Shown one piece after another: positions 26,342 to 35,779 of a stretch of DNA of 64,000 nucleotides. A program made the translations under genes and the position numbers. The notes beneath the pieces are model-generated. The model did not search any database. It was given only the letters and a program-made list of their open reading frames with translations, and had not been told where the DNA came from. How positions within the stretch are numbered: position 1 is the first letter of the stretch; each line of letters opens with the position of its first letter. This stretch comes from Nocardia vaccinii NBRC 15922 (GTDB lineage: Bacteria; Actinomycetota; Actinomycetes; Mycobacteriales; Mycobacteriaceae), in NCBI RefSeq assembly GCF_001613305.1, contig NZ_BDCC01000065.1:1-64000 (forward strand). The letters are read 5' to 3'.

Positions 26342-26928
26342 TCTGGGAGCAGTATGCGGTCGTCGTCGCGGTGGTGTTCCTGGTCAACCTGATGCCCGCG
26401 TTCGGGCCGCCCACCGCGCTCGTTCTGGTGTTGTTCAAGCTCAATTGGCACCTGAACCCTGCCGTCCTGGTCGTCGCGGGAGCGCTCACCGCCGGCGGTG
26501 CGCGGTTCCTGCTGGCCACCGCGACCGGCCGTATTCGCGCACACCTGAGCGCGCATCGCCTTGCGAGCCTGGAAGCGGCCAAGCAATACCTGACCGGGCA
26601 CAAGGCGCGGTCCCTGCTCGGATTGGCATTGTTCACGCTGTCGCCGCTTCCGTCGGCGCAACTGTTCGAAGCGGCCGGCCTGATGCGCATCAGGCTTCTT
26701 CCGATTACCGCGGCTTTCGTTGCCGGGCGGCTGGTCAGCTACTCCCTCTACATCGGCGCTTCCAGCGTTGCCGAGCGCAGTCTCGGCGCAGCGTTCACCA
26801 ACTCGCTCACATCGGTCCCCGGGGTGGTGGTCCAGGTTCTACTGTTGGTCGCGGTCGTCCTGATCGCCCGTCTCGACTGGACGAAACTGCTCCCGCCCAC
26901 TCGTGAGGCCGGTGAGCACGCGCGATAA
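26338..26928 (+). CDS. VTT-like (SNARE-associated/DedA-type) membrane protein
   Basis: 196 residues with about five hydrophobic segments. MPAFGPPTALVLVLF and LFTLSPLPSAQLFEAAGLMRI resemble the re-entrant proline/glycine-rich loops of VTT/DedA-type proteins. It is translationally coupled to the ATPase operon, so it may act with the metal pump. Function not established; the family call is tentative. Confidence 0.6.
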   Translation: MIWEQYAVVVAVVFLVNLMPAFGPPTALVLVLFKLNWHLNPAVLVVAGALTAGGARFLLATATGRIRAHLSAHRLASLEAAKQYLTGHKARSLLGLALFTLSPLPSAQLFEAAGLMRIRLLPITAAFVAGRLVSYSLYIGASSVAERSLGAAFTNSLTSVPGVVVQVLLLVAVVLIARLDWTKLLPPTREAGEHAR

Positions 26929-26942
26929 TTCGGCCGTCGCGG

Positions 26943-27347
26943 CTAGGACGACCGGCCCGACTGGGTATGCAGTTCGAGGTAATTGTCGATCTTGAATCGG
27001 TGGAAAGTGCGTCGATGCTGAGGGGGCAGCCGTGGTTCTGCTTTCTCGGCGGTGATGATCGCGGGTTCGATCGTGTCGAATGTGCGGCCGTGGACCTGGA
27101 CGGTGGCTCGGCCCTCGTGCATGACGTTGCGCAGCCAGTCGACTCGCGTGCCGTACGGCAGCGGAATGATGACCCCGTCCGGCACCTCTTCCACGACGAC
27201 TGGCGTGGCATAGGCTTTCCCGGAACGTCGGCCGGTGTGCCGGACCACTCCCGCGTACCAGTGTTCGCGGCCTGCCATGGTCATCATGACCGGGTTGGTC
27301 ACGTACTTGTTCACTACCCGCATCCGATCGCGGATCGCGGAGGTCAT
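26943..27347 (-). CDS. Deazaflavin-dependent nitroreductase family protein
   Basis: 134 residues from ATG 27347; ATG 27374 is possible. NKYVTNPVMMTMAGREHWYAGVVRHTGRRSGKAY and IIPLPYGTRVDWLRNVMHEGRATVQVHGRTFD are hallmarks of the DUF385/F420-dependent nitroreductase (Ddn-like) family, in which the split barrel binds coenzyme F420. F420 use is normal in Nocardia and Mycobacterium. It converges with the VTT-like gene and is divergent from the ABC operon. Confidence 0.88.
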   Translation of the reverse strand: MTSAIRDRMRVVNKYVTNPVMMTMAGREHWYAGVVRHTGRRSGKAYATPVVVEEVPDGVIIPLPYGTRVDWLRNVMHEGRATVQVHGRTFDTIEPAIITAEKAEPRLPPQHRRTFHRFKIDNYLELHTQSGRSS

Positions 27348-27533
27348 GCTGGAAATCCCTGGATTGTCGGCCATCACTCGAGAATGATCTCGGGCCGGCA
27401 CGGCCGACAGAGTCGATCGGACCCTGCCCGAAGGGCATTTGGGTAACTGTCCGATGCCGTCTCGCCCATGTCCCCCGGTGTCGGTGACTACCGGCCCTTC
27501 CCGTGCCGTGCGCGGGACGGCGACCCTGAGCAG

Positions 27534-28301
27534 ATGAGCCGACACGCGCACCCGGATGCGCTGGCCGCAGCCGAGGCCGCGGCGGCATCAGGGGCTCCCG
27601 CACTGGGTATGACAGGGGTGGGCAAGACCTATGGTTCCGGCGCCGCACGGGTGGTCGCGCTGCGCGATGTGGATCTGGACGTACGGCCCGGCGAGTTCGT
27701 GGTGCTGCTGGGGCCGTCGGGGTCGGGCAAGACAACGCTGCTGAACCTGGCGGGCGGGATCGAGGAGCCCACGTCGGGCGCGATCGAGGTGGCCGGCGTG
27801 GATATCGGCACACTGACAGAAAAGCAGCGCACCGCGTTCCGGCGGGACCGGGTGGGATTCGTGTTCCAGTTCTTCAACCTCGTCCCCACGCTGACCGCCC
27901 TGGAGAACGTGGAGATCCTGGCGGAATTGACCGGATCCGATGCCGCCGCCCGCAGCCGCACGGCGCTCGATCTGGTCGGTGTCGGCGACGTCGCCGACCG
28001 ATTCCCCGGTCAGCTGTCGGGCGGCCAGCAGCAACGGGTCGCGATCGCGCGCGCGATCGTGAAGGAGCCGCCGCTGTTGCTGTGTGACGAACCGACCGGC
28101 AGCCTCGACCTCACGACCGGCCGGCAGGTGCTGGCCGTGCTGCGCGAACTCGCGCGGGAGGGACACCACACCGTCCTGGTCGTGACCCACAACTCCGAGA
28201 TCGCCCGCATGGCGGACCGCGTGGTGTGGCTGCATTCCGGTGCGATCAGCCGCTCGGAGACGGTCGCCCATCCGCTCGAGGCATCGGAGTTGCGGTGGTG
28301 A
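27534..28301 (+). CDS. ABC transporter ATPase, LolD/MacB type
   Basis: 255 residues from ATG 27534. Walker A GPSGSGKTT, Q-loop FVFQFFNLVPTLTALENVE, signature LSGGQQQRVAIARAIV, Walker B LLLCDEPTGSLD and the H-loop VTHN are all intact. The FNLVPTLTALENV pattern is typical of ATPases paired with FtsX/MacB permeases. It overlaps the permease by four bases (GTGA). Confidence 0.93.
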   Translation: MSRHAHPDALAAAEAAAASGAPALGMTGVGKTYGSGAARVVALRDVDLDVRPGEFVVLLGPSGSGKTTLLNLAGGIEEPTSGAIEVAGVDIGTLTEKQRTAFRRDRVGFVFQFFNLVPTLTALENVEILAELTGSDAAARSRTALDLVGVGDVADRFPGQLSGGQQQRVAIARAIVKEPPLLLCDEPTGSLDLTTGRQVLAVLRELAREGHHTVLVVTHNSEIARMADRVVWLHSGAISRSETVAHPLEASELRW

Positions 28302-30643
28302 GCCGGGTGCTGCAGCGCAAACTGCTCCGCGACCTGTGGCGGCAGCGTTGGCAGTTCCTGGCTGTCGCCGCGATTCTGGCCATCGGCGTGACGGCGTTCG
28401 TCGCGGCGCAGGACGCCTACCGCAACCTCGATCAATCCTTCGCCCGCGCCTACGACAACCAGCGGCTACCCGACGCCGTGATCTCCGGGCCGGGCGCCGC
28501 CGAGTCGATCGCTGCGCTGCGCGGGCTGCCGGGCGAGCCGATCGTGCAGGTGCGCCACCAGAGCGACGTCGGCATCCGCATCAACGGGCACACTTTCCTG
28601 GGTCGCGCCATCGGAATCCCGCAAGCGGCACAGCCCGATGTTTCCCGGCTGGCGATGCAATCCGGCACCCTGCCTCCGACCGGCGGGCTCGCCGTGGAAC
28701 AGCATCTCGCGGACCATTACGGCCTGCATCCGGGTGATCGCGTCGACCTGCTGACTTCCCGAGGCTGGCAACCGATTCCGGTGACCGGATCGGCATTGTC
28801 GGCCGAGTACTTCTGGCCCGCACGCTCGAGCCAGGAGATCATGACCACGCCCGAGCACTTCGGTGTCGTGTTCCTGCCCGACAGCGACCTGGTCCAAAAT
28901 CTTCCGGACCCCACCGATCAGGTTGCGCTGTACGCCGGTGATCGCTCCGCGGCCGCCGCACTCGTTCGCGCAGCCGAGCCGATAGCCGCGGACCATGGCC
29001 TGCAACTGCTCCCGCGCGATCAGCAGCCGTCGTACCGGGCGCTACAGGACGACGTGAACGCGTTCGGCTCGTTCGCCAACCTGCTGCCGTGGCTGTTCCT
29101 GGCGGCCGCGGCGCTGGGTACCTACGTGCTGCTCTCGCGGGTGGTGGCGGCGCAGCGCGCTGTCATCGGAACCCTGACCGCCAACGGGTTCTCCTCAGGC
29201 CTGCTGCGCCTGCATTATCTCGGCTACGGCCTGGCCTGCGCGGTGCTGGGCATCGTTCCCGGCCTGCTCGGGGGCTATCTGTTCGGCGGATGGATCACCA
29301 CCCGGTACACCCAGGCGCTCGGGTTGCCGCTGCACGTCACCACCCTGCACCCGATCATCCTGCTCACGGCGACCGGCGCGACGTTCGCCGCCGCGGCACT
29401 CGCCGCGTGGGCGCCGGCCCGCGCGGCCGCGCGCATGCGTCCCGCCGAGGCCATGCGCATCGCGCCACCGGCCCGTCGTGGTGGGCGCAGTGTCGTCGAA
29501 CGCCTCGTGCCGGTGCTGCGACGCGTACCCGCACGCTGGCGCATGACGTTGCGGGCGGTGCTGCGCAGTCGCCGCCGCGCCATCTTCACGATTGTCGGTG
29601 TGGCGGTCTCGGTGAGTCTGGTGATGGTGTTCGCCGGTTTACGCGACACCGTCGCCACCTTGATCGATCGGCAGTACAGCCGAATCATGCTGCAGGACGC
29701 GGAGCTCGCCGTCACTCCCGGCAGTGCGGACTCCGTGCTGGCACGGGTCCGTCAGGATCCGGATGTCGCGGCGGCCGAGGCTGTGGGCCGTTACAACGTC
29801 GAACTCTCCGCGGGAGACCGGCACTACGACAGTCTCGTGATCAGCCTGCCGCCCGGCACGCAGATGCACCGATTCACCGCGAAATCCGGCTCGAATCAGC
29901 TCTCCGACAAGGGCTTACTTCTCGAATGGAGCCTGCGGGACACCCTCGGAATCTCGGTCGGCGACACCGTCGCGATCACCGTCGGCACGACCGGGCGCCG
30001 GATCTCGGTGCCGGTCGCCGGATTCGTCGATGAACCCTTGTCACCGGTGGCCTACGTCTCGGCCGATTATCTGCGGCGCGTCCTCGGGCCGGTGCCGGAC
30101 ACGGGTGTGCTGGTGAAGCTGCGGCCCGGCGTCACCGACGAGCGGGCCGTGTCCGATCGGATCACCGCCATACCCGGCACCGTGGCATACCTGTCCACCG
30201 CCACCGTCGCGTCGGCCATGCGACAGGCGTTCGCCATGTACGACACACTCGTCGGCATCCTGCTCGGCTTCGCCGCGATCATGGCCGCGGCACTCCTGTT
30301 CAACGCCATGTCGGCAAATATCGGCGAGCGGCTCGGTGAACTCGGCGCTCTGCGTGCGGCCGGCATGGCGTCGGGAATGCTGTCGCGACTGATCGCCGCC
30401 GAGAACCTGGTCCTGGCTGTACTGGGTATTCCGATCGGTGTGGGTTGCGGCATCCTGCTGGCTCGCTGGCTGCTGTCCACCTACGAGAACCAGGGGGCCT
30501 ACCTGGAACTCGCCATGCGCTCGTACACGCCCGCGCTGGTGGCGGCCGCTGTCCTCGTCGCCGCGCTGGTCGTCCAATTCCCCGCGCTGCGTCGCGTCCG
30601 CGACCTCGATATCGCCCGCATCGTCCGGGAGCGGTCACTGTGA
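28298..30643 (+). CDS. FtsX/MacB-type ABC transporter permease
   Basis: 781 residues from GTG 28298. Two FtsX-type units are visible: an N-terminal helix (FLAVAAILAIGVTAFVAAQ), an extracytoplasmic domain and three helices (around ALGTYVLLSRVVAA), then the pattern repeats after ARWRMTLRAVLRSRRRAIFTIVGVAVSVSLVMVF and ends with helices near the C-terminus. Such mechanotransmission permeases export lipids or peptides, or control extracytoplasmic proteins, without transporting through a pore. It forms a two-gene unit with the ATPase. Confidence 0.92.
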   Translation: MSRVLQRKLLRDLWRQRWQFLAVAAILAIGVTAFVAAQDAYRNLDQSFARAYDNQRLPDAVISGPGAAESIAALRGLPGEPIVQVRHQSDVGIRINGHTFLGRAIGIPQAAQPDVSRLAMQSGTLPPTGGLAVEQHLADHYGLHPGDRVDLLTSRGWQPIPVTGSALSAEYFWPARSSQEIMTTPEHFGVVFLPDSDLVQNLPDPTDQVALYAGDRSAAAALVRAAEPIAADHGLQLLPRDQQPSYRALQDDVNAFGSFANLLPWLFLAAAALGTYVLLSRVVAAQRAVIGTLTANGFSSGLLRLHYLGYGLACAVLGIVPGLLGGYLFGGWITTRYTQALGLPLHVTTLHPIILLTATGATFAAAALAAWAPARAAARMRPAEAMRIAPPARRGGRSVVERLVPVLRRVPARWRMTLRAVLRSRRRAIFTIVGVAVSVSLVMVFAGLRDTVATLIDRQYSRIMLQDAELAVTPGSADSVLARVRQDPDVAAAEAVGRYNVELSAGDRHYDSLVISLPPGTQMHRFTAKSGSNQLSDKGLLLEWSLRDTLGISVGDTVAITVGTTGRRISVPVAGFVDEPLSPVAYVSADYLRRVLGPVPDTGVLVKLRPGVTDERAVSDRITAIPGTVAYLSTATVASAMRQAFAMYDTLVGILLGFAAIMAAALLFNAMSANIGERLGELGALRAAGMASGMLSRLIAAENLVLAVLGIPIGVGCGILLARWLLSTYENQGAYLELAMRSYTPALVAAAVLVAALVVQFPALRRVRDLDIARIVRERSL

Positions 30644-30754
30644 TCGCCGGACCGGATCGGATACCGCGACAGACGATTCGGTGTGACCAACGGCGGCCGG
30701 GCAACGGGCGCAGGACCCTGTCGATGACGCGGGAACAGAGCGGACCGTTGCCTT

Positions 30755-30850
30755 ATGACCGACGACAACTCCGATCGCATCGAGCACGCGGTGCTCATCG
30801 CGTATGCCACCGCCGCGGGTTCCACCGCCCAGCTCCGGCGACAGACAGGT
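30755..30850 (+). pseudogene. N-terminal remnant of a flavodoxin-domain protein
   Basis: ATG 30755 begins MTDDNSDRIEHAVLIAYATAAGSTAQLRRQ. VLIAYATAAGSTA is the phosphate-binding loop of flavodoxin-fold FMN proteins. Family similarity ends about 25 residues in, and the frame stops after about 50 codons inside the following ferritin-like gene. The rest of the flavodoxin is missing. I infer a 3' deletion that placed the start of a flavodoxin gene next to the ferritin-like gene. Confidence 0.5.
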
Positions 30851-30879
30851 TTCAACGGATCCAGGAGTGAGGACAGACA

Positions 30880-31968
30880 ATGGTCACAGTGTTCATGTTC
30901 CCCGCGTATTCGCTGGTAGCTCGTCTGACCGTCGCGGCGATCCCGGACGCGGCGCTGGTTGCCTCGGTGGCCGCCCTCTCGGCGATTGTGGCCACCGGCA
31001 CGGTCGTGCAGTTGATCCGGATCGGGCGTCGCGGCGCCGGAATGCGCAGAACGGTGGTCGCCACGGCGGGCGCGGTCGCGTTGGCCGGCGCGGCGGCGGC
31101 GTATTCGCCGGCCACGGCGAAATCACCCGCATTGGCGGATTCCACCCGAGCCGACGCGTGGTCGGCAATGCACGGTGAGGCGTTCGCGCACGCGAAATAC
31201 CTTGCCTACGCCGACCAGGCACGGGTAAGTCGGCATATGCGCGCGGCGCGGGCGTTCACCGACGCCGCGGCCACCGAGCTGACCGACCATTTCGCCCGGG
31301 AGGCCGATCTGATCGGGTTCGCCCCCGACAACACCACCGATCTGCGGGATGCGATCGCCGGCGAGACCGGTGAGGCGACCGGCCTCTATCCGAAGATGGC
31401 CGCCCGGGCGGCCGCGGCCGGGGACGCTGCGGCGGCCGCTCTGCTCACCGAGATCGCCGGCGATGAGGCCGCCCATGCGAGGGATTTCACCGCGGCACTG
31501 ATGGCGGTCACGACCAGCGACCGGGTCGTATCCGTTCCGGCCGGACCGGTCGTTGTGCCGGTGGCGATCACGCCCGGCCCGGCCCGAGTGTCCGCGGCGA
31601 CGGCGACGGACCTGCGCGCCGCGATGGCCGGTGAGGCCTTCGCACATGCCAAGTACCTGCGCTACGCGCAGGTCGCGCAGCGGACCGGAAACCCGGCGCT
31701 GGGCCAGTTGTTCACCCGCACAGCGGATGTGGAACTGCGGGAACACTTCGCGGCGCAAGCCGATCTTGCCGGTCTGGTATCGCCCGACACCCGGACGAAT
31801 CTCACCGACGCGGCCAGCGGGGAAGCGCACGAGGCGGATTCGATGTATCCGGATTACGCGCGGCAGGCGGACCGGGCAGGAGACCCGCAGGCGGCCACCC
31901 TGTTCCGCGAGATCGGCAGCGACGAGAAAGCGCATCAGCGGGCGTTCACCGCGGCAGCGGATCGGTGA
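30880..31968 (+). CDS. Membrane-anchored protein with two ferritin-like (rubrerythrin-type) domains
   Basis: 362 residues with AGGAG upstream. Two N-terminal hydrophobic segments (to about residue 80) precede two homologous four-helix domains: one around residues 90-205, the other about 240-360. Each has the helix-1 motif GEAFAHAKYL (Glu ligand), an (E)LT/RDHF-type helix 2 with Glu, a GE(T/A)xEAxxxYP helix 3, and a closing ExxH helix (GDEAAHARDF, SDEKAHQRAF). These are the di-iron carboxylate ligands of rubrerythrin-like proteins. It lacks the rubredoxin iron-sulfur domain. It may handle peroxide or iron at the membrane. Confidence 0.85.
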   Translation: MVTVFMFPAYSLVARLTVAAIPDAALVASVAALSAIVATGTVVQLIRIGRRGAGMRRTVVATAGAVALAGAAAAYSPATAKSPALADSTRADAWSAMHGEAFAHAKYLAYADQARVSRHMRAARAFTDAAATELTDHFAREADLIGFAPDNTTDLRDAIAGETGEATGLYPKMAARAAAAGDAAAAALLTEIAGDEAAHARDFTAALMAVTTSDRVVSVPAGPVVVPVAITPGPARVSAATATDLRAAMAGEAFAHAKYLRYAQVAQRTGNPALGQLFTRTADVELREHFAAQADLAGLVSPDTRTNLTDAASGEAHEADSMYPDYARQADRAGDPQAATLFREIGSDEKAHQRAFTAAADR

Positions 31969-32184
31969 CGGCCATCAGAACGAGCTGATCCACCCGGCCG
32001 GCGTCCTCGCGCCCCTGCGCTCGAGGGCCCGGCGGAATCGACGGGAACGAGCCGTCTCGGACGTGCTCGAGCCCAGGCCGGCCGGTGTGGTCCGATGGCA
32101 TGCTCGTCTCCGGTGGCTTCCTGCCCGAAGGGTCGGGGGCGTAGTGCCCTGATGGATGCCCGGGACGGAAACGACCATGAGATC

Positions 32185-33120
32185 ATGGCCTCCGATACCG
32201 ATACCCCTGTCGCCGCCGAGCCGGTGATCTCGTGTTCCGGGTTGACCAAGGACTTCGGCGGGGGGCGTGGTGTTTTCGATCTCGATTTGACCGTCCGGGC
32301 CGGTGAGACGTTCGGGTTCATCGGCCCCAATGGCGCCGGGAAGACGACCACGATCCGATTGCTGATGGATCTTGCCCGCCCCGACCGCGGCTACGCGCGT
32401 GTGCTGGGGCTCGACTCCCGCGCCGACAGTGTCGCGGTCAAGCGCAGGACCGGATACCTGCCGGGTGAACTGGTGCAATGGCCGAGAGTCACCGCGGGAT
32501 ACGTGCTGGGTATGTTGGCCGGTCTGCGCGGCGGGGTCGACGAGAACTATCTGCACTCGCTGGCCGACCGCCTGCATCTGGACCCGAGTCGCCGATACGA
32601 AGACCTGTCACACGGCAACAAACAGAAGGTCGGGTTGATCCAGACGTTCATGCACCGGCCGGAACTGCTCATTCTCGACGAGCCCACCCTCGGTCTGGAT
32701 CCTTTGATGCAGCGCGTGTTCCACGACCTGTTGCGTGAGGCCACCGACGCCGGGGCCACGGTGCTGCTGTCGTCGCACGTGCTGTCGGAAGTGGAATCGG
32801 TATGCGATCGCATCGCCCTCATCCGTGACGGCCGAGTGCGCCGGATCGGTTCGCTGAACGACCTGCGCGCCAAGCGGATCCACCTGGTCGAAGCGATCGT
32901 GACCGGCGAACTGGACACCGTGACGCTTCGCGGTGTGCCCGGGGTCGGTAACCCACGCCTGGCCGGCCACAAGTTGACCTGCTCGGTTCAGGGGTCGATC
33001 GGGCCGCTACTGCGGAAGCTGACCGCGGCGGGGGTGGTAGAGCTGGACAGTCACGAGCTGTCGCTCGAGGAGGTGTTCCTGCATGAGTTCGACACCGCCG
33101 AGCCTGTGGCTGGTCGCTGA
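32185..33120 (+). CDS. ABC exporter ATPase (tetronasin/Rv1218c type)
   Basis: 311 residues from ATG 32185; ATG 32152 is a longer option. Walker A GPNGAGKTTT, signature DLSHGNKQKVGLIQTF (SHGNKQK, a common variant in drug-export ATPases), Walker B LLILDEPTLGLD and H-loop SSHVLSEVE. The C-terminal extension (about 235-311) is typical of DrrA-like ATPases. It overlaps the permease start by 38 bases. The pair resembles mycobacterial Rv1218c-Rv1217c. Likely substrates are hydrophobic drugs or secondary metabolites. Confidence 0.9.
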   Translation: MASDTDTPVAAEPVISCSGLTKDFGGGRGVFDLDLTVRAGETFGFIGPNGAGKTTTIRLLMDLARPDRGYARVLGLDSRADSVAVKRRTGYLPGELVQWPRVTAGYVLGMLAGLRGGVDENYLHSLADRLHLDPSRRYEDLSHGNKQKVGLIQTFMHRPELLILDEPTLGLDPLMQRVFHDLLREATDAGATVLLSSHVLSEVESVCDRIALIRDGRVRRIGSLNDLRAKRIHLVEAIVTGELDTVTLRGVPGVGNPRLAGHKLTCSVQGSIGPLLRKLTAAGVVELDSHELSLEEVFLHEFDTAEPVAGR

Positions 33121-34720
33121 TACCGTCCGCACGCACCGCCGCGGCATCCTCGGCTGGATCGTGGGCGGCGCGGTGGCGATGCCGGCGATCGCCGCCGGAT
33201 TCCGCAGTGAGGTAGGACGTTTCGCGGGTGGGCCGCGCGGGATGGCCGACAGTATGCAGGCCGGGGTGCAGGCGATGCGGTTGTTGCGTTGGCCCGCAGA
33301 CCGGCTCGACACCCTCGGCGGCTACCTCACCTATCACAACGTCACCCTGTTCGTGCTGTTCCTCGCCTTGTACAGCGCCGTGCAGGGCGTCGGGGCGGTG
33401 CGTGGCGCCGAGGCGGGGCACGCGGTCGAGGTGATTCTGGCGACCGGGCAGTCCCGATCCCGGCTGGTGCTCGGTCGTACGCTCGGGTTCGCCGTGGTAT
33501 TGGCGGTGATCGGTGTGGGGCTCGGGTTGGGGCTCGCGGGCGCGATGGCGATCGGCGGCGAATCGAACCTCTCCGGTTCGCTTCTGACCGGATTCGGTTG
33601 TGCGGCATGCGCTTTCGCTGGGTACGGGATCGGCGCGGTCGTCGGACAGCTGGGCGGAACGCCCCGGTCCTCGAATGCGGTGGCGGCGTTGATCGTGGTC
33701 GCGGCGTATCTGTACACGAATGTCTGGGACCGGTTCGGCCGGCTGGAAGTGCTGCGGTTCGCCTCGCCGTTCTACTACTTCACCCGTTGCCGCGCCCTGG
33801 TACCCGGCGTCGGATTCGATGTGGTGTCCCTGTCGGTGCTCCTGGCCGCCGCCGCATTGTCCGCAGGGGCAGCGGCGTGGGTGTTCTGCCGCCGCGATAT
33901 CGGGTCCCCGTTGTTGTCGTTGCGGGCACGACCGGGCGGGGAGCGCATCCGGGTGCAGCAACCCGCGCTGGCCAGGCTCTGGACAGCGATCCTGGTGCGC
34001 GAACGCTCGGGGCTTTTCGTGTGGGCTGCCGCCGCGGCGGCCGGGGTCGGGTTGATGGCCTGGCTCGAGCCCGAGGTGACCGACATGTGGGAGAAGTTCG
34101 ATATCAGTCGCCGGATGCTGCAGGCCGATCCCGGTTTCAGCCCAGCCGATCAATACCTCGGGTTCGTCTCCGAGTTCACCGGCCCGATCGTCGCGGCATT
34201 CGTCACCACCCAGGCCGCCGGATGGGCGGGCGATCTCGCACAAGGCCGCACCGCGATGCTGCTGTCGACACCGCTGTCGAGGGCGGCGCTGATCCGGCAA
34301 CGGCTGGCCGCCCTGATCGCGGGTGCGGTCGCGGTGATCGTCGCCGCGACGGCGGGGATGTCGATCGCCATGCGAGTCATCGACGCCGACGCGCAGGGCC
34401 CGGGGCTGGTGCGGACGATGCTGACCATGCTGCTGTTCGCGATCGGACTGGCCGGGGTGGGGGCCTGGTTCGTCGCCTGGTTCCCACGGTTCGCGGTGAC
34501 CGCGCTCGGCACCGTGCTCGCGCTGTCCTACCTGCTCATGCTACTGGTTCCCATGTTCGGCTGGCCGTCCTGGTTGACCCGGTTGTCGGTGTTCGGTGCG
34601 ATCGGTCACCCATACCTGCAGAATCCTCCGCTGGGCAGCCTCGCATTCCTCGGCCTGCTCGCCGTCACCGGATACCTGCTCGCCGTCGTCGGCTCCAATC
34701 GCCTCGCCGCGGCGGCCTGA
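33083..34720 (+). CDS. ABC exporter permease (tetronasin/Rv1217c type)
   Basis: 545 residues with about twelve hydrophobic segments in two halves (helices from ILGWIVGGAVAMPAIAAGF to about residue 270, then from SGLFVWAAAAAAGVGLMAW onward). Conserved ABC-2 elements include SRSRLVLGR and RTAMLLSTPLSRAALIRQR, each after a membrane segment, as in two-fold DrrB-like exporters. Translation is coupled to the ATPase. Confidence 0.9.
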   Translation: MSSTPPSLWLVADTVRTHRRGILGWIVGGAVAMPAIAAGFRSEVGRFAGGPRGMADSMQAGVQAMRLLRWPADRLDTLGGYLTYHNVTLFVLFLALYSAVQGVGAVRGAEAGHAVEVILATGQSRSRLVLGRTLGFAVVLAVIGVGLGLGLAGAMAIGGESNLSGSLLTGFGCAACAFAGYGIGAVVGQLGGTPRSSNAVAALIVVAAYLYTNVWDRFGRLEVLRFASPFYYFTRCRALVPGVGFDVVSLSVLLAAAALSAGAAAWVFCRRDIGSPLLSLRARPGGERIRVQQPALARLWTAILVRERSGLFVWAAAAAAGVGLMAWLEPEVTDMWEKFDISRRMLQADPGFSPADQYLGFVSEFTGPIVAAFVTTQAAGWAGDLAQGRTAMLLSTPLSRAALIRQRLAALIAGAVAVIVAATAGMSIAMRVIDADAQGPGLVRTMLTMLLFAIGLAGVGAWFVAWFPRFAVTALGTVLALSYLLMLLVPMFGWPSWLTRLSVFGAIGHPYLQNPPLGSLAFLGLLAVTGYLLAVVGSNRLAAAA

Positions 34721-34886
34721 CCAGGGGTCCGGGATATCGGGCGCACAGCCACCGGTACCGGCCAACGCACCACTGGCGATCGAAGCGCCGCCGCGGACGA
34801 CGCGAGCGCGGATGCGATCACCCGGGCCTGATCGGGCAGCGCGATGTGGCTGCCGTCGCAGGCGATTCCGGCGCGTCGAATCGTCG

Positions 34887-35220
34887 TCAGGCTGCGCAGC
34901 CGAGGGTCACGCCGCCGTCGATGACGAGCGTCTGGCCGGTGATCCAGCCGGCCCCCTCCGACAGCAGGAAGGCGACCGCCCCGCCGATGTCTTCCGGAAT
35001 GCCCAGGCGACCGAGTGGATAACCGGCGGATACCTCGTCCTCGCGCCCCTCGTAGAGCGCGGTGGCGAACTTGGTCTTCACCACCGCGGGAGCAACCGCG
35101 TTGACGCGGATGCCCGGGCTGAGCTCGACAGCGAGTTGCTGGGTCAACCGGGCCAGCGCGGCCTTGCTCACGCCGTACATCCCGATGTTCGCCTCCACCA
35201 GACTCGTGCCGGCGGCCAAT
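34887..35220 (-). pseudogene. 3' half of a short-chain dehydrogenase (SDR), 5' truncated
   Basis: The frame contains the SDR catalytic YGVSKAAL (YxxxK), then SPGIRVNAVAPAVVKTKFA, PEDIGGAVAFLLSEGAGWITGQTLVIDGG and a stop at 34887. The N-terminal Rossmann half (TGxxxGxG, NAG, catalytic Ser) is absent. Similarity starts at about 35210, exactly where the opposite-strand CoA-transferase remnant starts. An internal ATG at 35237 opens the residual frame but cannot give an active enzyme. I infer a deletion. Confidence 0.75.
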
Positions 35221-35223
35221 GGC

Positions 35224-35748
35224 ATGCCCGCCGACACCCTGGGCCTCGATCCCGGCTACGGACTCTTCGCCACGGCCGACGGGCGATGGCTCTCGCTCAG
35301 CATCGCGTTCGAGGACCACTTCTGGCGGGCCCTGTGCCCGGCCCTGGAACTGCCCGATCTCTCGACGCTCACCGGGCCGCAACGCGTCGGACGCCGCGCG
35401 GAATTGCGCGCGGCGGTGGCCGAGCGAATCGTCTCGAAGGATCTCGCGCACTGGGAACGCCGCCTCGGCTCCGCGGGAATCGCGTACGGGGCCGTCCAGG
35501 ATCTCCGGGATGTGCTCACGGACGCGCACATCCAAGCCCGCGAGCTGTTCCAAGCCGTGGACGGCCGGACGTTCTTCCGCCAGCCGCTGCGGGTGGACGG
35601 TACCGCACCGGGGCCCCGTTCCGGCGTGGCGGGACTGGGCGAACACACCACCGAGGTGCTGCGCGAAGCCGGTTACTCCGCGGTGACCATCGACGAACTG
35701 CTCCGCTGCGGAGCTGCCGCCCAATCACAACTCACCGGTGAGTATTAA
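35224..35748 (+). pseudogene. 3' half of a family III CoA-transferase (CaiB/BaiF), 5' truncated
   Basis: GYGLFATADGRWLSLSIAFEDHFWRALC, then LRAAVAERIVSKDLAHWERRLG, YGAVQDLRDVLTDAHIQARELF and LGEHTTEVLREAGYS are the C-terminal half of a CaiB/BaiF CoA-transferase. The N-terminal half with the catalytic Asp is missing. The residual frame can start at ATG 35224. Its 5' break coincides with that of the SDR remnant. The TetR gene follows at once. Confidence 0.75.
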
Positions 35749-35779
35749 TCTGGTTCCACCAGACGAACCGGGGATACAG

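Noticed and set aside
33289..35022. A 577-codon plus-strand frame overlapping the ABC permease in another frame
   Set aside because: Arg/Gly-rich shadow of the permease, without membrane helices or motifs.
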